DNA from: Coniochaeta sp. PMI_546
Taxonomy: Eukaryota; Ascomycota; Sordariomycetes; Coniochaetales; Coniochaetaceae
Assembly: GCA_021432605.1 (NCBI GenBank)
Contig: MU271148.1
Span: 1,371,362-1,435,361, forward strand
DNA length: 64,000 nt
Reading direction: 5' to 3'
Part shown: piece by piece, positions 55,540 through 64,000 of the stretch
How positions within the stretch are numbered: position 1 is the first letter of the stretch
How the letters are laid out: each line of letters opens with the position of its first letter
The notes under the pieces: generated by a model
What the model was told of the DNA's origin: nothing
The model's database searches: none
What the model saw: the letters and a program-made list of their open reading frames with translations, nothing else
Position numbers and translations under genes: made by a program

Positions 55540-56583
55540 ATGGCCTCACGGGATGAGATCGACCGCCTCCAGCGTTTCCTAGATGATCAAGATAGAAGTA
55601 TTGTATCCTTCCATGCCGGATCGCCGCTAATCCCTCGCGGCAATCCGCTCGCCGTTTTGGCCGACCAAGTCCATCGTCTGGGGGTGTCCATAGAAACCGA
55701 GGCATGGATCCCATCTGCTGACTCCGAGTACGACATATCTTCCGCAGGCAATCGTACATCCAGCGTTATCGCAGATGAAGATCATTATCAGAAACCATCC
55801 GACTTTATGCATATCTCCAATCGAGCTGGATACACAGCGTCGTCAGCAGTATACCGTGCACCCAGTACACGTTCGTCCGATGCCTCTTCGCTCGCGCCAA
55901 GCATCTTTACCTACGCTTCAGTCGGAACCTCAGCTGGAGTGTCATCGCAACCTCCACCACGACCGCACATCAGGAGTTTTGTGCAGGTTCTCACAGCGGG
56001 CGCACCGGACGACCACACGGCCGTCACCAACGCCCCGCCGCTCGTTCCAGCACCGGCATCGCACCCGCTTTGGTGCGAGCTCTGTGTTACCAAGAATTGC
56101 TCTGCCATATTTCGAATCGACCAGACACGCGAGTGGATCGACCATCACTGCCGTCACTTGAGGGATCGCTACCCTAGCCAACTAGTCTGCTGGTTCTGCG
56201 ACCACGTGCCCTTTGTGGCTACCGGGCAGACAAAAGGAGAACGATATGCCAACTTTCTTGACCGAATGGAGCATATTCGGGAACACATCTCGGACGAAGA
56301 TCGGACTATGGATCATATGAGGCCTGACTTCTCAATGATCAATCATCTGGCGGACAATCACATCATTGATGAAGGCATGCGGCGTATTTGCCTCAAGTAT
56401 TCCGAGGTACCTGACGCGTTGCGCTTGCCTGACAGCAGCGCGAGTGGGAGTACACAGGCGAATCAGGCGGCACGACGGCCTCCCGGGCCTGGCCTGGCGC
56501 ACGATCTCGACCGTGAGAAGAGACTTCAACGGCGGGTAGGCCGGCATCCACAACGTGCTCCTATGCCAATTGCCAACGTGTAG
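55540..56583 (+). CDS. Zinc-finger-like fungal protein
   Basis: A single exon of 347 residues from MASRDEIDRLQRFLDDQDRS. The first half is disordered and Ser-rich. The second half has spaced Cys and His residues suggesting zinc binding: LWCELCVTKNCS, then WIDHHCRHLRDRYPSQLVCW and FCDHVPF, and later NFLDRMEHIREHISDED. This resembles the divergent C2H2-like fingers of Sordariomycete proteins, but the spacing is not a textbook C2H2. The tail is basic (RRPPGPGLAHDLDREKRLQR). The start is placed at the ATG before MASRDEI; the frame is also open upstream. Transcription-factor function is possible but not shown. Confidence 0.7.
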   Translation: MASRDEIDRLQRFLDDQDRSIVSFHAGSPLIPRGNPLAVLADQVHRLGVSIETEAWIPSADSEYDISSAGNRTSSVIADEDHYQKPSDFMHISNRAGYTASSAVYRAPSTRSSDASSLAPSIFTYASVGTSAGVSSQPPPRPHIRSFVQVLTAGAPDDHTAVTNAPPLVPAPASHPLWCELCVTKNCSAIFRIDQTREWIDHHCRHLRDRYPSQLVCWFCDHVPFVATGQTKGERYANFLDRMEHIREHISDEDRTMDHMRPDFSMINHLADNHIIDEGMRRICLKYSEVPDALRLPDSSASGSTQANQAARRPPGPGLAHDLDREKRLQRRVGRHPQRAPMPIANV

Positions 56584-58465
56584 GTGAACTCGCTTCACCG
56601 TGGATGTCGCGACACGCTGCCTTTAGCCGATACGCCTATGAAGGACGCACTTCGGCAGTCGTTGTGTCGGATCGGGCATTGGTGGGTCCACCCCGGCGCC
56701 GAGCCGGGTTAGATATCGGCAGGAACCGAGCGCCACGATTGTCGATCACGCCGATCCCGATCCTTACTGCCGGGATCGGCAGGGACGAGGAAACATGGAA
56801 AGAAAGTTGAGTGAAAAGAAAGGATTGGGACAGAGGTTCTCTTTATGGATGTGTTCCGTTACACTTCTCTCGCGTCTCCCCATCCGACGTTGCTCGATGC
56901 GACGTCCACGCCGGTCGCCCAGGTGCATCGTAGCCATGTGGTCGGAATGCAGGAACCCGCTTGGCACCGGCTTTGGGGTTGACAGTGCATGTATCATGCA
57001 CTTTTCCATTTTTGGGAGCATATTGGGATTCTCCGACTTCGGGTTGGGGGAGGGTTAGCCTAGGCAGACTTCGACCGAAGGGCGTGTCTCCCTGCCTTGC
57101 TTCTCAGGTCGCCAGGCACACCATTTTGCTTGCTCTTCCGCGCTTGCTCTACTCCTTAAATGCTTACGGCTGGATATTCACAGCCAGACTGACACGGCAG
57201 AATCTCTGACAATATGAACCGGACTGTAGGAGAAGGATTTCCTTACTTGTTGTCGTGGCTCACTGTTCTGGAGCACTTGCTTTCTGCTTTCCGAAACTCA
57301 TCTCTTCCTGCGAACTCTTTATACTTTTCTTTTCTCGAAAGTTTCCATGTGCCGGCTGGAACCGGTGGTCTTGAGGTCCAACCAATGCTCCGCGAGCACT
57401 GGCTTGCCTCGGTCACCCGCAGAAGAGTGGCATCATGCTCCGCTCCCTGTCCTTGTTGTTGCTGGGTGGAAATTTGATCTTTGGACGGACGGTTGGTTTC
57501 AAACTCTCATAAGGCATGATATTACAAGGGAGGACAGCCTATCGAAGACGCAAAATTGTATCAGGCAACCATGCCGGGACGAGGCACCTTCGCGAGACAG
57601 CGGGGCCCTTTTCACCTAAGTAAGGCCAAGTACGGGTAGTGACGAAGATTATGAACACAGATACCCCATACTATATAATCCAAGCGCAACGAAAATCCAT
57701 AGACTTTGACCGCCAGATTCGCTCACCGGTGGTGGCGAACACGGACCTTGTTTGTGGCATGTAAAATGCAGGGCTTTCTCTTGTGGCGGGCGGTGAGGAA
57801 AACCAGCCCAGCCCTGAAAATGTGCGGACACGGCCCTCTTCCTATCCTCAAATCCAGCAGAACAGGACAAATGGCTTCTTTTCATTGCATTTCCCGTGTC
57901 TCGGTGGCAAAGATGCTCGAGTCTTGACGAGTGCAATGGTATAAATGAATGGTTCGCCCCACGAAGTGACTCAAGAAAGCCTCGTTGACTTGAGTGGTCG
58001 CTTTCCCTCTACTCGACCGAGCACAGCCCCATTTTCCAATGTCGCGCAAGGGCAGCGTCAGCTGGTGCGCCCCTGAGAACTACATCGAGAAGAGTCATTC
58101 TCGGCAGTCACGGAACTGGTAGGGGCGATGGATAAGGGTCGCGACTGGGATATATTGCCTCGATTTTCGTACCACTACCCGCGTCTTATTATGCTACGCA
58201 GTTGCACGCCGGCTGTACCTTAAGGCCCTTATCTGTCAACGTATATGTCTTGGCCTCACATCTTGATGGGAAATACCCTGGAGACATATGATCCCCTCGT
58301 CTAGCTCTCTTCCCGTTCCTCGTTGTGTTCTTCTCTGCCGTCTGTGATTCATCACCTCGTCTTCTCCCGGATTACCACATCCTCACATCAGCTGCTCTGC
58401 CCGATAGAATGTCTTTCAGAGTCTATATACCATCGCCAAATCCAAGGCGTTCCCGCCTCTCCTCC
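56584..58465. other. Convergent intergenic region
   Basis: 1.9 kb between two converging stops, without a supported gene. It includes two GC-rich hairpins at 56692-56780 (separate entry) and otherwise random short frames. Confidence 0.5.
56692..56780. terminator. Two GC-rich hairpins downstream of the zinc-finger-like gene
   Basis: The first stem is CCCGGC-GCCGA-GCCGGG (56692-56708, six pairs, five-base loop). The second is GCCGATCCC (56750-56758) with GGGATCGGC (56772-56780), nine perfect pairs around a 13-base loop. Their place about 110-200 nt after the stop suggests a structured 3' end. Role inferred. Confidence 0.4.
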
Positions 58466-60829
58466 CTAATGAAACTCAGCTTCGACCCTCCCGTACCTGA
58501 CCCCATCGACTTTTAACTCGAAACCCAACCCAGCACTATCAACAATCATCTCGAGTGTAAAGTCAAGGTTATCAAACTCCACTCCTCTCGTCGTGGTAAG
58601 TCGCGTGAACAGACTCCTCGGCACCGCATTCAAATCCGTAGTCAGGGTACACACGTGCACCAGGTCCCTCGAGTATGCCGCCGGCGGCTCATCCGCTTCG
58701 CAGGCGATCAGGTCGTCCGTCACGACGAGCGACTGCCCCGGCCGGAAGTTTCGCGTGTAGTGAAACGCGATCGGACTTAGTGGCGATATCGCGTCTCCCT
58801 GTTCCGTCATTATCAGCACAAGCTCTTTTGAAGCAATTCTGGGCGGGCATCGTGAAAGGCTTACCTTGGCAATATGCCACTGCATCCGATCCGAAACCAT
58901 CCACCTCTCCCATAACGGGCTCCAGTACCGCTCGCTGACGGAGTGCTTCTCCTCATCATACACGGTCGCATACGACGTGCCGTAGTGCATCCGCGACTTC
59001 CGCGATATGACCATGTTCCCCTCCAAGCCCCTCAGCACCGCACCGCGCACGACCGCCGTCCACGCGTACACAGGCTGCATGACCTCTATGGACCCGTACT
59101 CCTGCAGCGATGACGAGCTCGTGTGCGTCGGCCGCTCGCTGTACGGCGGCGGGGCGGCGCTGGTGAAGTGGGATTTGAGTCTGCGGTAGAGGTAATCGCT
59201 CTGCCCGAAGCCGCCGACGAGGATGATGCCCGACACGATGCCGCCCTTGGATCGTAGGGTGTCGACCTGCCCCTGGACGAGGTCGCAGACCTCTTTTACG
59301 ACCGGCTCGAAGATCTCCTTTACCTGGGCTGCGGTCATGACGAGGAAGCCGGAGTCGAGACCGACTTCTTCGTCGTCTGGGAGGCCTGGGAAGCTGTCGA
59401 CACTGTTAGACCAAAGCAACCATCGCAAAGAGTAGGAGGGGGCTACTCACGGAATGTTAATCTCCTCATCCTCATCCTCGTTGAAATTCCGCTTCACAAA
59501 CTCGTCAAAGTATCGAAGACCCATCTGCCACGTCTTCCCCTTCTTGACCTTCATCTCATCGAACCGGCTATGCCCTATCCGGTTCCTGACATGCTCCTCA
59601 AACCTGTAATTCAGGAACGCACTGCCGCAAAGGCCACCGGTCCCAACAGCCGACTCCTCGACCCGCAGCGGTTTAAGAGATATTATCTTGTAAGCAATGA
59701 GACTAGAGCAATCGTCAGTTTCCATGCCCTCTCTCAGGCCAAGACGAGAAAGCACCTACTCGACAGTACCACCACCACCATCACAAACGATAAAATTATC
59801 CCCCACGTTCAAGTGATTCGGCTGTATGGCCTTGAGCGTGTAGACCGCCGCCGCCTCAGGCTCGCTGATCATCTGAATGGCGCTCTTGGCGCCCATGCCC
59901 GCCCTTTCAGCAGCCTGCAGCGTTGTGTTCTTGGCCGCGTCGGACCACACGGCCGGACAGGTGAGTACGAAATCCACCTTTGTGCTCGCCATGAACGACT
60001 CGCCGTACCGCCTCGTCAGAGTGTCCATCGTGTGCTTGTAGATCTGGGTCAGGTAGTCGCTCACGGCGTCGACGACCGTCTTGTTGAACCGCTTCAGCTG
60101 CGCCGCCGTCTCGAGCGGGCTGACGTAGAAGGGCAACTTCTGGGAGCGGTCCAGGAACAGCTTGATGCATCTCAGGCGGGACTCCTCGGGCCGGAACTGG
60201 AAGCCCCATTTTACCGTGGGCGCCGTGCCGACAGGCGCGTTGGGCGGTAGATCGTAGGCTATCTCGGTGGGCACCTTGTCTGAGGTGATGCCGTTGCCGC
60301 CTGGCCAGGTCTTGATGATTTCGACGTCGTCCGGGGTTGATGTGTACACGGCTGCGACTCTGTGAGTGGTGTTAGTTGGGAGGCATACGATGAGTAGACC
60401 ATTTGCGCGAACGGGCACAGTAGCCATGCAACATTATCCTCATCATGCGTGTATTTGAATCTCATCACGTCCCTGGCTCGCACTCTCACGGTCTGCTCCT
60501 TCGAGTCACACCCAAAGCTCCTTCGCTCTCACTCACCAAGACATCACACGACTCTCGAGGAACCACGGCCCCCGGACATAGGCATCGCAAAACACCATCA
60601 CAGAATAACGGCCGCTGAAGGCCCAAGAGACTTACCCAGAAAACGTCGTCCCAAAATCGACCCCTACAATAAGCCGATCGCTGACCGGCGCGGGCTCCCG
60701 CGCGGGCTCTCTGACGGGGCCATTAATAGCCTCGGTCGACGACGGCGGGGTATAATTGGTGAAATAATTCCTGCTGTCCTGGTTCCTCCTGCTCGTGGGA
60801 GACGATCGAATGGGTAGGTTGAGATTCAT
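58466..60829 (-). CDS. Hsp70-like ATPase (fungal HSP12A-type)
   Basis: Five exons (60636-60829, 59760-60359, 59451-59702, 58865-59393, 58466-58798) give 635 residues. The first 50 are disordered, then the ATP phosphate-1 loop VGVDFGTTFSG, which is split by a 276-nt intron. The second phosphate motif reads CDGGGGTVDLIAYKI, with Gly where Hsp70s have Ala (DAGGGT). The adenosine motif is GIILVGGFGQSDYLYRRL. FMASTKVDFVLTCPAVWSD and ISEPEAAAVYTLKA match the actin-like ATPase lobes. The C-terminal ~130 residues replace the usual peptide-binding domain with no clear match, as in HSP12A-type proteins. A chaperone-like ATPase is likely; clients are unknown. Confidence 0.9.
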
Positions 60830-62851
60830 ATTTAATGGGGAAGTGGGCAACGTGACGTGCGTCGTCGTCGTCAGTCGTGGTTCCCTTAACTGCGACTCAC
60901 GCCCCCCTACAACAGCTAGCTGCTGTGCGAGCGGGCGGACACTTCATAAACTGAAGCGAGCACTTCCAGTACTTCAACGAGTGAGAACGCGAAATATATT
61001 CACCGCGATGAGCGTGCAACACGAGTGTCCCGCCTTCCAGCCAGTTTTCGAAGCCGTGAGACGAAGCTAGATGAAGCTCGATCGCTGCCAGAAAGTAATA
61101 GGGTGATAAGGGTTCATGAAAAACGGCGGACGTAGAATGTTACCTCCCCAAAATCGTCGTTCCAACAAGACCGCGTGTCCAATAGTCGGGATGACGTACG
61201 AAAGTAAGCCGAAAAGGGCAAACTCAATTGACAAACAAGACACAGGACCCTAAGGGGGGAAGGCGAACTGTCGAATCCTGAGATCTCGAATGTTGCTGCC
61301 TGTCCTGCACCAGCGGCGGTTGCTTCTCCCCCATAGCGTCCCGCCCTCGGTCTACAGGTACTTCGTAACTTGTGGCCTTACTCGGCTAACGCTCCGCTCC
61401 GCTGGGTGCTTGATGATGGCGGGGCTCGTACACACAGGCACAGCCTGCTGCTGCAGACTGGGATTGTCTCGAGGCCCTTGACGGGTTCAGCTGCGTTCAC
61501 GTGATCTCGTTTCGATGGCTGTGCCGACTCTTCGAGGCAATCAGAACATGTGCCAGGAGGAACAAATGAAAAATAAAATATAAGATGTCTAATTACCAGC
61601 ACAAGTTGGAAATGACGGAAATATGGATTTCCAAGAATATAGGGTCCAATCCATGCCGCTAGACGTCGCCTCGAGCAGGTCTACTTCGAGTAACGCAAGG
61701 TACCTCTACCGCAAGAAAGGGCATAAAATGTGGGACGTGAACGAGACGGCTCCCTGCATCCCAATCCAGGCACCATCTTTTCAGATATCGTTTGTGCCTT
61801 GGCTGATACAACGCTCCGATGCAGTGGCCTAGGCAGAAGAGTTTTGCATCTCATGGCCGTCCTCCTTGGATCCGTGCGTGACTGACAGATATAGCACCGT
61901 TGTGACATTGTCAATGGTTCCAACCAGGTGCAAGGGCTTGATATGCGTTTGACAGGCTCGACTTCAAGCGTAGTACGGGAACAGCTCTCTCCATGTCCAA
62001 CCTGTCTCGGTCATATTTCCGTCACAGATATCACCAGTGAAGACGCAAACAAGGTCAGCAGTAAAGTTCAATCCTTGGTATTGAGAAGGTTGATGTACAG
62101 TGTGTGTACAAATGCCACGTCGGCTCCTATATGGGCAAAGTAGATAGCTCCAGGCGACACCATCCGTCCCTCGCAAGTAAATCCGGAGATTCTTCCACCA
62201 TTTTCTGTTTCCTGTCCACGCAGCATCCGGCACGAGCCCGTCCCTCCCCTCACTATATACACAGGTGTCTGGAGAGAAAGGCCAACACGCTGCTCAGTTG
62301 CAGCCGATGAACAGCTTCACGAGGCTAACCGAGGACAATCGCCTGGAAGGTAAGGATAGATATGAAATTGTGACAAACGAGATCCCGCCCACGTCTAACA
62401 AATGAAAGTCTTTCTCTCTCTGTCGCTAGAGCTGCACCAGAGCGACCGGTGCCCGCCGAAACAAAACAAATAGTAAAAAAAAAGGCAACTTTCAATCTAT
62501 AAGGGGGGTATTTAGGTAGAGACGACAAGAAACACAATGCTTTGTGCATGATTATATGCCCCGCCCGCTCGGGGACGAAATCCAGTTGGGTATTCAAATC
62601 GACAACAAGTGTGAGCGGGAAGATATCGAAGAGCAATAGAAAGATTGTACGCGAAAAATAAGATGTGATGCACGGTTGCCGCCGACTTTCGACCGTCCGT
62701 AGAACCAGAAATCCCGGGTCAAAAGTGAGCGTCAACCGTGTATGATGGGACGCGAATCCGTAACACCAAAAACGCCGTGTCGATGATGGAATGAAGGGTA
62801 AAATGAACTTTTGTTTTGCCAAGTGCCTCTGTGGTTCAGATAACACAAGCT
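60830..62851. other. 2-kb stretch with no recognised gene
   Basis: Lies between the Hsp70-like start and the kinase-tail stop, so it contains a promoter and a 3' end. A 173-codon frame at 62325-62846 (minus) is not recognisable. A run of A at 62476-62484 and other low-complexity spots are present. Confidence 0.45.
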
Positions 62852-64000
62852 TTAGAACCTGCTTCCGGCCGCCCAGATGCTCGCTGATGCCGAGGCCGCC
62901 CAGTCGCTCTCGTCATAAGGCGGCGTGGGCCACTTATATTCCGTGTTCTTATTCAGGTTCAGAGGTTTGGGAGTGACGGCCTCCTGTGTGTCGCTGAAGA
63001 GGATGGCATGGCCACTCGCGGAGGGTGAAGGCGTCGGATACGGGTTCGAGAAACCGATATTGCTAGCTGTCTGTCTCAGGGGCTTCCCGTTGTGCTCGAG
63101 CCTGTTCATTGCTCGGTGAGTGGATGTGAGCACTTCATCAAGCAACTCGTCCTCCTCGTCTGGGGCGTCATATTGATGGACTCCCTGTGTAGCCTGGGCT
63201 CTCCGTGTACGGCTCGAGATCGGGCCCGTCCCACGTGCCGCAACGATTAGGTTGTCAACTGACCGTGGTTGATGGTGGGGTAGAGAATGATGGCGCTTGA
63301 GGCTTGGAGAACTTGTGACCGCTTGATGTGCAGGAGGTGCGGGTGGCACATCCAAGTTCTGGTGCACGTCGCGAAGTGCCTTATCCAGAGACTCATATGT
63401 GTCTTTGGGAACAGGTGCCGGAATCTGTTGGTCGAGAACCATCGAGGACCGATTGCTGGCCCATGGTCCACATCCTGCCTGCGCTTCGATGTCATCGTAA
63501 GTAGGCGACATTGGCGTCTGATGTCGCCCAGAGAACCTCCTCGCCCTCTTGCGAAGATGCGAAAAGAAGCTCTCCTTTTGGCTGCTTGGTGGCGAGGATA
63601 GACCGCTATTCCCGTTAAGGGCTCGCTCCGCTTGTTGTCGGTGGATCTCAGCGTAGTGGTTGGTGCTCGAGTTCACAGAGAGCTGTCGTCCTATCTTCTT
63701 TGAATTCTTCTCGTCTGTCGGCTGTAGTCTGTGAGCACCGTTGGCGTATGCATCGTTATACGATGAGGTACGGCTGCTTGCTTGAGCAGTCACCGCGTCA
63801 GATAGTGGCGAAATTGGGCGGATCGTGGGTAGAATCGGCATCGGAGCGACGTTTGAAGGGCCGTTGGTCCATGTTGTCCGCTTGTTGGCTGTCGCCCGTG
63901 GTTTGGGAGGCGCCGTTTCTGTAACTGCATGAATCGGTGAGGGTCTTGGCGCAGGCGCTTCCTTTACTGCCGCCGGTGGAAGAACAGAGGCTTCCGCATT
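62852..64000 (-). CDS. C-terminal tail of a probable CMGC (CDKL-type) protein kinase, partial
   Basis: The minus-strand frame is open from the right edge for 382 residues to TAG at 62852; the N-terminal part with any kinase domain lies outside. The visible part is disordered, rich in Ser, Pro, Arg and Asn. The block KKIGRQLSVNSSTNHYAEIH with RQQAERALNG, ESFFSHLRKRARRFSGRHQ and GCGPWASNRSS resembles the conserved tail of large fungal CDKL-like kinases. This is from memory of that family and the kinase cannot be confirmed here. The end reads YKWPTPPYDESDWAASASAS and AAGSRF. Many SP sites fit a phosphorylated tail. Confidence 0.6.
   Translation of the reverse strand, partial: NAEASVLPPAAVKEAPAPRPSPIHAVTETAPPKPRATANKRTTWTNGPSNVAPMPILPTIRPISPLSDAVTAQASSRTSSYNDAYANGAHRLQPTDEKNSKKIGRQLSVNSSTNHYAEIHRQQAERALNGNSGLSSPPSSQKESFFSHLRKRARRFSGRHQTPMSPTYDDIEAQAGCGPWASNRSSMVLDQQIPAPVPKDTYESLDKALRDVHQNLDVPPAPPAHQAVTSSPSLKRHHSLPHHQPRSVDNLIVAARGTGPISSRTRRAQATQGVHQYDAPDEEDELLDEVLTSTHRAMNRLEHNGKPLRQTASNIGFSNPYPTPSPSASGHAILFSDTQEAVTPKPLNLNKNTEYKWPTPPYDESDWAASASASIWAAGSRF

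Noticed and set aside
62325-62846. 173-codon minus-strand open frame next to the kinase tail
   Set aside because: Hydrophobic and low-complexity patches but no motif; lies where a 3' untranslated region is expected.

Overview
The window reads as nuclear DNA of a filamentous ascomycete (Pezizomycotina, most likely a Sordariomycete; a judgement from protein flavour, not a database search). The support is dense single-copy housekeeping genes, short GT-AG introns (mostly 52-109 nt), balanced base composition and several fungus-only protein families. I found 24 protein-coding genes (two cut by the window edges) and one decayed gene. I saw no tRNA, rRNA or CRISPR, and no transposon or virus-like element that I could support.

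Layout. 1-8.1 kb: a prenyltransferase-alpha-repeat protein (partial, -), GET1 (+), a four-helix membrane protein (+), a RUD3-type golgin (-) and a NOP15-type nucleolar RRM protein (-). 9.4-19.6 kb: a 775-residue fungal protein (+), SOF1 (-), proteasome RPN6 (+), a KPWE-motif protein that looks like the PTS2-import factor PEX39 (-), and a mitochondrial PP2C phosphatase (+). 19.8-20.4 kb: a decayed GH55-like glucanase (-). 21-31 kb: LSM1 (-), an Sds3-like deacetylase-complex subunit (+), a CmcJ/AsaB-type oxygenase-like enzyme (-) and a 1,442-residue AT-hook protein (+). 31-42 kb: complex I 78-kDa subunit (-), a small unknown protein (-), Elongator ELP1 (-) and a DUF3984-type protein (+). 42-48 kb: a 6.1 kb gene-free stretch with four exact copies of a palindromic decamer. 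48-64 kb: the phosphorelay protein YPD1 (+), a 2H phosphoesterase (-), a coiled-coil protein (+), a zinc-finger-like protein (+), an Hsp70-like ATPase (-) and the C-terminal tail of a probable CMGC kinase (partial, -).

The genes do not form one pathway or a metabolic cluster. They are ordinary cell machinery: tail-anchored and peroxisomal protein insertion, Golgi tethering, ribosome assembly, RNA decay, proteasome, respiratory chain, tRNA modification and osmosensing. Many are divergent pairs sharing a 0.3-0.9 kb promoter.

Points most worth a second look: an in-frame TAG in the NOP15-type gene followed by 59 open codons that repeat its own tail; the PEX39 candidate; the TACACGTGTA cluster upstream of YPD1; a start codon overlapping the stop of a 4-codon upstream ORF; a SOF1 exon made only of the start codon; and a 15-nt exon carrying a cluster-ligand cysteine in the complex I gene. 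All splice sites were placed by reading consensus, phase and protein continuity, without transcripts.
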